From contig CAWETK010000015.1 in the NCBI GenBank assembly GCA_963811905.1, positions 170,651-234,650 of the forward strand: 64,000 bases of DNA, given 5' to 3'. This DNA comes from DATFVA01 sp963811905 (GTDB taxonomy: Bacteria > Bacteroidota > Ignavibacteria > Ignavibacteriales > Ignavibacteriaceae). Below, piece after piece: positions 39,258 through 48,400 of the stretch. A model generated the notes under the pieces. That model saw nothing but the letters and a program-made list of their open reading frames with translations. It was not told the DNA's origin and did no database searches. A program made the position numbers and the translations under genes. Within the stretch, counting starts at the first letter, position 1; each line of letters opens with the position of its first letter.

Positions 39258-40004
39258 CTATCTTGTTAAAGCAAATTCGTATTCAAATAACTTCTTTCCG
39301 GATCTGGATAATTCAATATTAACGGGAGGAGGATTTAAGCCGGTATCAGTAAATGAGAAAGTGTATTGCTGGGGGCCGGCATTTGCAGCTTTTATAAAAT
39401 TGCCAGCTGTGATTAAATTGATTCTTCCGGGCACGCCTGGTTTGAAACTATCCAGTTTTACCTGGTCAGGATAAGATATCGTCAGATCCACAAGTGAATT
39501 TGAATTCAGACTGATTTCCAATAAGTATAGGTCATTTTTTTCTTTCAGAGATATATTGCCCTCAATATCACTAATAAGTATGGGAATCTCTTTAAGAGTA
39601 ACTGCCTTTTCAATTCCTATAGTTCCCGAAATATCATTCCGGCTGAAGTTCGCCGGGGTATTAGTAAAGATGGTGAAAATGAGTATCCCGGCAAGAAGTC
39701 CTGTTGCGAAGGTAAGAGCGTACCTTAAATTGGATCCCCGGATAAAATTAAAAGTTTTTCTCTTATCAGGTTTACCCATATACCTTGTAAAATCAATTGA
39801 ATTAATGATTCTTTTGTTGAGATTTGCAGGTACCTCCGGTTCAGAGATCTGTTTAAGGGCATTATCTGCAGAAAGCAGTTCATCATAATATTCACTTGCT
39901 TCCCGGTTTTCTGATAAGTATTGATGAAGATCCTGTTTTTCAGAAGGAGTAATCAAATCATCAACTTCCCTGTTCATCAATTCTAAATATTTTTTATCTA
40001 CCAT
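39258..40004 (-). CDS. Anti-sigma factor, single-pass membrane protein
   Basis: A protein of 248 residues. The cytosolic N-terminal part (MVDKKYLELMNREVDDLITP) resembles the putative zinc-finger or anti-sigma helical domain of ECF anti-sigma factors, but the Cys/His ligands of zinc-binding members are absent. A membrane helix follows at about 94-114 (ALTFATGLLAGILIFTIF), then NDISGTIGIEKAV (123-135) and a beta-rich extracytoplasmic domain. Its ATG overlaps the stop of the sigma gene by one base (TAATG), indicating translational coupling. It would hold the sigma factor at the membrane. The extracytoplasmic motif is shared with the repeat protein at 38178. Confidence 0.88.
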   Translation of the reverse strand: MVDKKYLELMNREVDDLITPSEKQDLHQYLSENREASEYYDELLSADNALKQISEPEVPANLNKRIINSIDFTRYMGKPDKRKTFNFIRGSNLRYALTFATGLLAGILIFTIFTNTPANFSRNDISGTIGIEKAVTLKEIPILISDIEGNISLKEKNDLYLLEISLNSNSLVDLTISYPDQVKLDSFKPGVPGRINLITAGNFIKAANAGPQQYTFSFTDTGLNPPPVNIELSRSGKKLFEYEFALTR

Positions 40005-40543
40005 TATTCTAAAACCTTATTTTTAATTAAAATTTCTTTTAACAGCTGTCTTCCTGTAAACAGCCTTGATTTCACTGTCTTTTCGGGGACCGCAAGCAGT
40101 TCACTTATTTCCTTATATGAATAATCCATAAAATGTTTAAGAACCAGCGGAACTCTGTATAATATATCCACCTCGGTCAGCGCAATCTCAATTTTTTCAC
40201 CAAGCTCATTTCTGCTGTATATTTCATCAGGGTCTTCTTCACTTGAGCTATTTCCATCAATAAGCTTCTCCGTATAACTTTGTTTTTTTGTAAAATTGAG
40301 AGTTTCATTTATGGCGATTCTGTATAACCAGCTGAAAAACTTAAACTTAGGATTGTAAGATTTAAGATTTTCAAAAGCCTTAACGAAAACAATTTGTGTG
40401 ATTTCTTCTGCATTATCGTTATCATGTAATATTCTGAATGAAAGCCTGTAAACGGTTTTATAATATCTATTTACAATTTCTTCAAAGGACTTTCTGCTTC
40501 CCTGAAGACTTTCTCTCACTAAATCCTTGTCATCTTCATTCAT
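40004..40543 (-). CDS. ECF-type RNA polymerase sigma factor
   Basis: A protein of 179 residues. Region 2 is seen at NDNAEEITQIVFVKAFENL with FFSWLYRIAINETLNFTKK. Region 4 is seen at RVPLVLKHFMDYSYKEISE with LLAVPEKTVKSRLFTGRQLL. Regions 1 and 3 are missing, as in all ECF factors. The AT-rich leader has no clear Shine-Dalgarno sequence. The stop codon overlaps the start of the anti-sigma gene. It would direct transcription of an envelope or stress regulon, likely including this operon. Confidence 0.95.
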   Translation of the reverse strand: MNEDDKDLVRESLQGSRKSFEEIVNRYYKTVYRLSFRILHDNDNAEEITQIVFVKAFENLKSYNPKFKFFSWLYRIAINETLNFTKKQSYTEKLIDGNSSSEEDPDEIYSRNELGEKIEIALTEVDILYRVPLVLKHFMDYSYKEISELLAVPEKTVKSRLFTGRQLLKEILIKNKVLE

Positions 40544-40590
40544 AATTAATTACAACTCAGAAGTAAAAAAGTTGGAGGGATACGAATAAT

Positions 40591-40878
40591 TTATTCCAGG
40601 ATATTAAATACACCATCAAGCTTTGAATACTTGAATACCTCGCGGACGTGTTTGTTCAGGTTTTTCAGCTGCACGGTATGTCCCGTATTTTTCAGCCTTG
40701 AATAGAGATGTAATAATGATCCGAGGCCCGCACTGGATATATATTCAAGGTTCTGGAAATTGACTATACAATCATTTGAGACAGCATCGAGCACACTCTT
40801 TACCCTGTCAACCTGCGCCGCATCAAAACGGCCGGATATAACCACTTCATTTTCATTTTCGAGATTTATATTGAACAT
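40591..40878 (-). CDS. STAS-domain anti-sigma-factor antagonist
   Basis: A protein of 95 residues that is a single STAS domain, with the phosphorylation loop YISSAGLGSLL (Ser48/Ser49). STAS proteins of this kind are phosphorylated by RsbW-type kinases and, when unphosphorylated, sequester them. AGGTG lies at good spacing before the ATG. It is 47 bp upstream of the ECF sigma gene on the same strand, an unusual neighbour because ECF systems do not generally use STAS partners. Its kinase may be the RsbW-type protein at 53585. Confidence 0.92.
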   Translation of the reverse strand: MFNINLENENEVVISGRFDAAQVDRVKSVLDAVSNDCIVNFQNLEYISSAGLGSLLHLYSRLKNTGHTVQLKNLNKHVREVFKYSKLDGVFNILE

Positions 40879-41189
40879 AACAGCACCTTTATGTTAATAT
40901 TCCGGGTTAATTTTTGCATTAATGAACCAGCGAATGATCAGTATTCTTAGAACAACAACCGGGGAGAGTTCACAGGCCCGGTCTAATTTAACTCCGTGAA
41001 GGATAAGGGGATGAATAAAATCTACTTTTCTTTTGGATTAAAGTCAATTTTAATCTAATGAGTAATAACACTCATTAAATATTGAATTATAGCAGCCATT
41101 TATCCAAAATATTTGCCGTTGGAAAATTCAGGGTTACTTTAATTATTAATAATTATGTATAATAATATTTAAAATAAAAAGGACCCGGA
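40879..41189. other. Divergent intergenic region
   Basis: 311 bp without an ORF between the STAS and decarboxylase genes. It contains a 7-bp inverted repeat, AATGAGT/ACTCATT (41057-41076), and an AT-rich promoter-like tract ending before AAAGGA at 41178. No known operator recognised. Confidence 0.5.
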
Positions 41190-42653
41190 ATGAATAAAAC
41201 AAACGGTTATGAGACGCTTGATCCCGAAAACTGGGATGACTTACGTTCACTAGCCCACCGTATAGTGGATGATGCAATCAATTATATTGAAAAGGTTGAA
41301 GAAAGACCTGTATGGCAGCCTTTGCCGGAAAATATCAGATCCAGACTTCATAGTCTTGCTCCCCGAAAGCCCGCCTCTGCCGATGAAGTATATAAAGAGT
41401 TCCTCGAAACAATATACCCTTATCCAATGGGGAATATTCATCCCCGGTTTTGGGGATGGTATATGGGGAATGGTACTTTTTTCGGAGCACTTGGCGAATT
41501 CCTGGCAGCTATTATGAACTCCAACCTCGGCGGAGGTCAGCATGCGGCTCCCGTTGTTGAAGAACAGGTAATTAACTGGATGAAAGAAATGCTCGGGCTT
41601 CCGGGGAATTCGAGCGGACTGCTTGTAAGCGGAGGTTCGATGGCGAATTTTGTTGCATTGACAGTTGCAAGAAACACAAAATCAGGATTTAATGTCAGGG
41701 AATCAGGGATGAGGAAGGCCCCGCAGTCACTCATCGTTTATGCATCGACTGAGGTTCACAGTTCAAATCAAAAAGCAGTGGAACTGCTGGGACTCGGCAA
41801 GAATAGTCTTCATTACATTCCTGTAAATGATGATTATACAATTAACCTGGAAGCACTTAAATCCGCTATTAAACAAGACCGTGAGGCTGGGAATAAACCG
41901 ATCTGTATTATTGGTACTGCAGGTACCATTAATACCGGAGCGATTGATGACCTGGAAGCAATAGCGGATATATGCAAAAAAGAGGATCTCTGGTTTCATG
42001 TTGACGGCGCTATAGGAGCCGTGGCAGTATTATCATCAAAAGTTAAACCCAGTTTGACGGGTATAGAAAAAGCTGATTCTGTAGCGCTCGATCTGCATAA
42101 ATGGATGCATATTCCATTTGAAGCCGGGTGCGTACTGGTACGGCATGAGAATGAGCATAGGTCGGCATTCTCCCTTACACCGGAGTACCTTGCACACGAA
42201 ACCCGTGGACTTCCCGGCGCCAATCTCTGGTTTTCTGATTATGGCATTGAACTCTCCAGGAATTTCAGAGCTCTAAAAGTGTGGATGTCCGTGAAAGAGC
42301 ATGGACTTGAAAAATTCGGCAGGCTGATTGACCGGAACATAGATCAGGCTCATTACTTTGGAAGTCTCATAGAAAAAGATCCCCATTTAGAACTTATTGC
42401 CCCGATTGGGATGGATATAGTGTGTTTCCGTTTTAACCCCGGAGGACTGGATACCGAGCAGCTTAACAAATTAAATAAGGAGATATTATTCCAGCTTCAT
42501 GAGAAAGGAATAGCAGTTCCATCCTATACTACTCTGAAAGGAAAATACTGTTTAAGAATAGCTATAGCTAATCACCGCAGTAGGTATGAAGACTTTGATC
42601 TTCTCGCAAAAGAGGCAGTAAGACTTGGGAAAGAAATTTTATCAGAAACCTGA
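41190..42653 (+). CDS. Group II PLP-dependent decarboxylase
   Basis: A cytosolic enzyme of 487 residues in the aromatic-L-amino-acid/glutamate decarboxylase fold. The PLP lysine is Lys304 in ALDLHKWMH, the aspartate to the pyridine nitrogen is Asp272 in WFHVDGAIG, and the stacking His190 lies in STEVHSSNQK. The substrate-side HPRFWGWYMGNG is also present. Relatives decarboxylate tyrosine, tryptophan, dihydroxyphenylalanine or glutamate; specificity cannot be assigned. AAAGGA lies 7 bp before the ATG. It stands alone on the plus strand. Confidence 0.93.
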   Translation: MNKTNGYETLDPENWDDLRSLAHRIVDDAINYIEKVEERPVWQPLPENIRSRLHSLAPRKPASADEVYKEFLETIYPYPMGNIHPRFWGWYMGNGTFFGALGEFLAAIMNSNLGGGQHAAPVVEEQVINWMKEMLGLPGNSSGLLVSGGSMANFVALTVARNTKSGFNVRESGMRKAPQSLIVYASTEVHSSNQKAVELLGLGKNSLHYIPVNDDYTINLEALKSAIKQDREAGNKPICIIGTAGTINTGAIDDLEAIADICKKEDLWFHVDGAIGAVAVLSSKVKPSLTGIEKADSVALDLHKWMHIPFEAGCVLVRHENEHRSAFSLTPEYLAHETRGLPGANLWFSDYGIELSRNFRALKVWMSVKEHGLEKFGRLIDRNIDQAHYFGSLIEKDPHLELIAPIGMDIVCFRFNPGGLDTEQLNKLNKEILFQLHEKGIAVPSYTTLKGKYCLRIAIANHRSRYEDFDLLAKEAVRLGKEILSET

Positions 42654-42753
42654 CAGAGTTATTCCGTTCGATGAATTTCAGGATGGTAAAATTATAAACA
42701 GAAGACACTCATTCCTGTAATCAGCCTCTAATATGTGTTACGGTAATCCGGCT

Positions 42754-44247
42754 TTACTTTAATAACAGTAGTTTCCTGGCGGCTGTATGATTCCCTGCAC
42801 TCAGCCTGTATATATATACTCCGCCCGGCAGTTTGCTTCCGTTAAACTTAACACTATGACTCCCTGCATCCATGTAATTGTTTACGAGTGTAATGATTTC
42901 CTGCCCGAGGGTATTGTATACTTTGATGGTAACAAAATTATTCGCTGGTAATTGATAATCTATAACCGTTTCGGGATTGAAGGGATTGGGATAATTCTGT
43001 TCAAGATTGAAAGCCGCGGCACTATTTACAACATTTACTTTAATTATACGGCTGTATTCAAATGAGCCGTTAAAGTCCATCTGCTTTAACCTGTAATAAT
43101 ATTTACCGGCTGATACATTTTTATCAGTGAAAGAATAAGAATGACCTGAGACAGCGGTGCCGTACCCTTCCGTATATCCGATCTTTATCCATTTATTAGA
43201 TTCACCGGATCTTTCTATTTCAAATCCCCGGTTGTTTGTTTCTGTCTCTGTAATCCAGTTTAACTGAACTTCTCCATTTACAAATTCTGCATTGAATGAA
43301 ATTAATTCTACAGGAACTGCTGATTCAAATACAAAGTCTGCCATTACAGGGAGATGATCGGAAGAATAATGAAGCGCATCAGCTATCTCCTGTCCTACTG
43401 CAAGATTAGGAGGCTGATTAATTGAATCGTTATAATGAAGCCCATCATTGCCATAAGGGATATAAGAATTATCGACATAATGAACCCCACCTGTATCCAT
43501 AATACCCTGCGACATAAGTATCATATCAAAGCGGTCATCCAGTCCTCCATTGGCTCCGCCCCCGAACTGTCTTGTGCGGGTTGACTGAGTATGAAAAGGA
43601 GCATAAGCAGAATTATTCCATACACCGGGCATATCAAAAATATCTACGAAATAGCCGGGATCCGACTGATCGGTCAGAGCGGCGTACGCAGGTTCGGAGG
43701 ATCCGTAAATATTGAAATCTCCCGTAACCATAAAGAATGATCCGGCAGGAAGCAGAGCCGTCACTCCCCTCAGAACATTTACCTCCGCCAGCCGCTGCTG
43801 CTCATTCCCGGAGCCTGAACTTGCCTTCAGATGTACAGCATAGATTCTAATAGTATCGCCTGAAGAATTCTCAACCAGTTTGAATTCCGATATATTACGC
43901 AGATCTGTAGCAATGGGTGTATTACTGATAAAAGTAAAGAACTCCGTTTTGAAAAAAATCTCATTATCTGTATCAGGACCGTCGATAAAAGTTCCGGCTG
44001 AATAACCGCTGAAAGCCGGGAGAAGCACATTATTCAAGAAGCCATCTACACCTGCCTGAGAAGTCATTTCCTCACAGACTAATATATCAGGCATAACGGC
44101 TGCCATTGTGGTTCTGAAATAAGGGTTGCGCGTGGTAGTATCATTTCCAGGGTAGTTAAGCAGGTTATAGTTCATTATCGTATATTGCTGCCGGGCTGAT
44201 AATATCACCGGAATAAATAATATTAGAATAAACAAATGCTTTTTCAT
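42754..44247 (-). CDS. Secreted endonuclease/exonuclease/phosphatase-fold protein with T9SS domain
   Basis: A protein of 497 residues. Signal peptide about 1-18 (MKKHLFILILFIPVILSA). The EEP catalytic domain starts TIMNYNLLNYPG and contains the metal-binding VTGDFNIYGSSEP (Asp-Phe-Asn) and the final SSDHLPVMADF. An FN3-like module follows (VELISFNAEFVNGEVQLNW, with TETNNRGFEIERS), and a type A sorting domain (NYPNPFNPETVIDYQL to KLLLLK). It is probably an extracellular nuclease or phosphodiesterase that releases phosphate or nucleotides from DNA or lipid. AGAAG precedes the ATG. Confidence 0.92.
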   Translation of the reverse strand: MKKHLFILILFIPVILSARQQYTIMNYNLLNYPGNDTTTRNPYFRTTMAAVMPDILVCEEMTSQAGVDGFLNNVLLPAFSGYSAGTFIDGPDTDNEIFFKTEFFTFISNTPIATDLRNISEFKLVENSSGDTIRIYAVHLKASSGSGNEQQRLAEVNVLRGVTALLPAGSFFMVTGDFNIYGSSEPAYAALTDQSDPGYFVDIFDMPGVWNNSAYAPFHTQSTRTRQFGGGANGGLDDRFDMILMSQGIMDTGGVHYVDNSYIPYGNDGLHYNDSINQPPNLAVGQEIADALHYSSDHLPVMADFVFESAVPVELISFNAEFVNGEVQLNWITETETNNRGFEIERSGESNKWIKIGYTEGYGTAVSGHSYSFTDKNVSAGKYYYRLKQMDFNGSFEYSRIIKVNVVNSAAAFNLEQNYPNPFNPETVIDYQLPANNFVTIKVYNTLGQEIITLVNNYMDAGSHSVKFNGSKLPGGVYIYRLSAGNHTAARKLLLLK

Positions 44248-44428
44248 AAAACTTCTTTTTTGATTATTAGTATTTCCGGCTATGAGCCGAAAGCCCTGAG
44301 AAATGGATAAACGGGATGAAATTCGGGACCGGGGTAAACTTAGCGAAATGAGATATTATACGCTATTTAATTTTTGATAATTATTAATTATTGGGAATTG
44401 ATTAACAAATACGGGAAAGCGGTCAGCG

Positions 44429-44602
44429 ATGAAAACAAGCAGGGAAACATTAATTCAAAGAGTACGCGAAGAATGTGTGAAGGAATTTATACGCGCTTAT
44501 GAGGAGGGCGGGATAAAAGGGCTCTGTGAAGAGGGCAGGATTGAGTATGCAGTTGACGCTGTAAGATCACTCGATTTTACTAAACTGATAAATGAAGATT
44601 AA
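44429..44602 (+). CDS. Conserved-looking small protein (57 residues)
   Basis: The reading begins MKTSRETLIQRVREECVKEF and ends RSLDFTKLINED. It is charged and probably helical, with no signal or membrane segment. The pattern EECVKEFIRAYEEG, KGLCEEGRIEYAVDA is similar to small uncharacterised proteins I recall from this phylum. No strong ribosome binding site is visible. It lies between the divergent nuclease gene and the response regulator, and overlaps neither. Function unknown. Confidence 0.65.
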   Translation: MKTSRETLIQRVREECVKEFIRAYEEGGIKGLCEEGRIEYAVDAVRSLDFTKLINED

Positions 44603-44638
44603 TGTGCGCTTCAGGGGGAGTGTGAAAATTTCCGAACT

Positions 44639-45037
44639 CTACAACGGCGCTATTCCGGGCAGAGGCCCTGTCCCCAATACTGCTTTAACAGCTCCCTCAA
44701 GGTCAGGCATATGTACCGGCTTATAAATTATGGCAGCAGGTTCTGTTTCAGAAGCTTCTCCGAGTGTGTGCTCATCAGTGGAACCGGTTATGAAAATGAT
44801 CGGAATCAGATCCCTGCTTAATATTTCCTTTGCAGTTTCGATCCCGTTTTTTCCCTCATCAAGTGTAATATCCATCAGGATAAGATCAGGCTTTTGTGTT
44901 TGAACATAATTTACGGCATCGCTGCCATTATATACAACTTTAACATCGGCAAACCCCATGGTAAACAACATAGCCTTTATATCCAATGCGATTAACCCGA
45001 CATCTTCAACAATCAGTATCTTTTTTGTAAAATGCAA
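44639..45037 (-). CDS. Stand-alone response regulator receiver domain
   Basis: A CheY-like protein of 132 residues with no output domain. All receiver residues are present: acidic pair Glu11/Asp12 (LIVEDVG), phosphorylation site Asp56 (ILMDITLD), Thr84 (FITGS) and Lys106 (IYKPV). The start must be the TTG at 45037, since an in-frame TAG lies five codons upstream and no ATG intervenes; AGGAA is suitably placed before it. No histidine kinase lies nearby, so it probably serves as a phosphorelay or protein-interaction switch for a distant kinase. Confidence 0.92.
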   Translation of the reverse strand: MHFTKKILIVEDVGLIALDIKAMLFTMGFADVKVVYNGSDAVNYVQTQKPDLILMDITLDEGKNGIETAKEILSRDLIPIIFITGSTDEHTLGEASETEPAAIIYKPVHMPDLEGAVKAVLGTGPLPGIAPL

Positions 45038-45432
45038 AGCTGTGTTTTCCTACTCTCTCTGAAACAAATATCGCAATTTGAGCGACGAATAGATAGAAAG
45101 AAATTAATGCAATGCAATAGATCACGTTTGAATTTTGCAGTGACACTTTGATAAGCGGAGAAGGAAAATACTAAATCCCGTTCATATATATGAAATTTCT
45201 TAATTATTCCTAATTACCGGCGGCTTCGATACGTCCCGCCCATAGCTTAAAATTATACTTAATTTTTGAAATGTTTCAGAGTTTGCTTTTATATAATTCA
45301 TTAACTATACTAAGCTTTCCAAAAAACACCGATGCATTTTTAGATTCAGATTTGTAATTTGATACTTCAACCGGTTTAATTTATCCTCTAATTCCCGGCA
45401 AAGAATGATTACTACTATATATTAAATAGATT
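45038..45432. other. AT-rich divergent intergenic region
   Basis: 395 bp without an ORF or clear repeat. The start of the STAND gene at 45433 lacks a Shine-Dalgarno sequence, and the upstream bases are a near-pure A/T tract. Confidence 0.6.
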
Positions 45433-48400
45433 ATGACTGAACTGTCTGATGAATTCCGCGATCTTCCTCCTGAATATCAAAAAGTACTAAAGCTGGCACA
45501 GGAGAAACATCAAATAAAAGTGTCCATGCTCCAGGAACTGAAAGGGGGACAGACAGGTGCAGTGCTTTACCTGGTCAGTGTAACGCTTCTTAAGCCAAAT
45601 AATGTGCAGCATCTTGTACTGAAGCTTGATCATAAAAGCACGAATAACAGGAAGGATGAACTTGAAAGACACCGTACAGCTGTTGAAGGAGCACCAAAAG
45701 ATTTTTCTGCAAATCATATAGCGGACCTTGCATTCGATAGGGTGGAATGTGAAAATGCTGTAGCTATTTTCTATAATATTGCCGGACAGTCCCTTCATGA
45801 TTATAAATCCCTCGCAAGTTATCAGCAGCAGAATAAACTCGAGAAGCTTTTCACTACCACCTGCGAATACTTACTTTCTAAATGGAACATAAATCATAGT
45901 TTTAAACAGGCAGTTCATCCTCAAAACGTACTAGCCTTCTGGCTGGGTTACAGAATTAAACCCGGCGGAAATATTGAGAATTTCCTTGAGGAAACCTGCC
46001 ATATTCACCATGATACAACAGGACTGCTTATCCAGGGACATGTGTTTCCCAATCCTCTTGTTTATGCAAAGAGAACTGATTTGTGGGGAACTATAAGACC
46101 AATTGATAACGTCCTGGGTTTCCAGCACGGTGATCTGAATATAGGGAATATACTTGCAAAGTTCGGCGGAAAAGATGATGATATTACAGGATACTACCTT
46201 ATAGATTTTGCTTTATTTAAATCAGATATGCCCCTGTTTTATGACCTCTGCTATCTTGAAATGTCATATATGATCCGTGAATTATCCAGGACTACTTTTC
46301 CCAAGTGGATTGATCTGATTACACGTTTCGCAGACCAGGACATTCTTGATCCATACCAGGTTCCAATAGAATTAGCCGGCGCCTGTTCTGTAGTTAATTC
46401 AGGAAGAAGAATATTCGGCAGGTGGATTCAAAAAAATCATTCGAGTTTATCCGATGATCTCTGGGGACAATACTGGCTTGCAGCAGCAGCAGCCGGATTG
46501 AACTATTGTAATAAGTCTATTATTTCCGAAAATGAAAGACTGGCAGGTCTTATTTTCGCAGCAGCTCATCTGAAGCGGTTCCATTCAGCTTTCGGTGTCC
46601 CTCTTCCCGTTGAAGCAGGACATATTGATATTGAATTAAAGGCGAATGATCCAATACTAAAGCATGAGACCATCAAGAAACAAACAGCCTTCCCGCAACA
46701 CAATCTGCCCGCGCAGGCAACGAAATTTATAGGCCGCCAAAAAGAACTTAAAATTATTACCGAATTACTTTCACATGAAGAAGTGCGGTTATTGACTATG
46801 ACCGGTCCGGGAGGCACAGGAAAAACAAGGCTAAGCCTCCAGGCAGTAATGCAGATAACCAATAACTTCGAAGATGGAACTTTTTTTATTGACCTGGCTT
46901 CCATAAATGATTCAGAATCACTTTTCGCAGCTATTGTCAGAACTATAGGCCTCAGAAGAACCAGTGACAATTCTCTTTTCGATGAGATCAGAAAATATCT
47001 CAGGGATAAAAAGATGCTGCTGCTGCTTGATAATTTTGAGCAGTTGACATCTGCCGCAGCCAGTCTCAAGGAATTGCTCCGGGACTGTCCGAAATTGAAG
47101 TTAGTGATTACCAGCCGTGAAGCATTGCGTATAAGAGGCGAGCAGATTTTTCCTGTTCCTCCGTTTCCGCTGCCAGATACCGGATCGAAAGAGCTATCAG
47201 CTGAACAATTGAAAGAAAACGATGCTATTCAGATGTTCATTGAGCGGGCAGCGATGATCAGACCGGACTTCGAGCTTACAGAAGATAATTCACATTACGT
47301 TGCAGAAATTTGCCGGAGGCTGGACGGTCTGCCCCTGGCAATTGAACTGGCAGCTGCCCGTATTAATCTATTCTCCCCAAAAACTTTGCAGGAACGAATG
47401 GGCAGCAGGCTTAAGTTCCTGAAAGGAGGAGCCCGGGACCTTCCCGAAAGGCAGCAAACTCTCCGGGATACAATCGACTGGAGCTATGAGATGCTGAATG
47501 ATAAAGAACAGCGTTTATTTTCTCTTCTATCAGTGTTTCCCTCCTGCACATTCGATCAAATAGAAGCCGTAACAAAAGATATCAGCGGACTGGTTAGTCT
47601 GCACTCAGATATTTACTCCGACCTCTCGTCACTTATTGATAAAAGTCTCATAAAGCGAGTGGATAAACCGGATAGTGATCCCCGGTTAACTATGCTTGAA
47701 ACAATCAGGGAGTACGCATCTGAAAAACTGGAAGAAGATTCCGATTTTAAAGATGAGGTCTTTCATAAATACGCTGTATTTTTTGCTGATTTTGCACATC
47801 AGCAATGGAAACTCCTGACAGGAAATAACCGTGAGAATGCTCTCAAAGGTTTCGAAACTGAAATTGAAAATATGCGTTCCGCCTGGAAATACTGGGTAAC
47901 TGAAGGAAATCTTGAACAGTTACAAAAATTAACTGACTCACTCTGGGTGCTTTATGATGCAAGAGGATGGTATCAGGATACTCTGGAACTTACTAATGAT
48001 CTGTTAAAGGTACTATCTTCCAATCCCTCGATTGCTGAATATGCTCAGCAGGAAATTACCCTGCAGATGAGCCTGGCCCGTGTACTGATGACAAGCAAAG
48101 GATGTACGCCAGAAGTTGAAAAGGCTTATAAGCGGGCATTAGAACTTTGCCAGAAACATGGGGAAATACCCCAGACATTTCCTGTATTACGGGCTCTTGC
48201 AAGTTTTTATGCATATAGAGCAGATTTCGAAAAAAGTAAAGTGTTAGGAGAACAGATACTTGAGCTTGCCACCCAGGTTGATGATGTAAGTATGAAGGTT
48301 GAGGGACACCTGCTGATTGGATACAACCTTGTTTTTTCAGGCGACCTGGAATCAGGGATGGAACATCTGGAGATGGCTGTTGCCGATTATAAACCCGGAA

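Noticed and set aside
45433..45440. Leaderless or missing start for the STAND gene
   Set aside because: No Shine-Dalgarno is seen, but weak leaders occur at several other secure genes here, so the first ATG is accepted.
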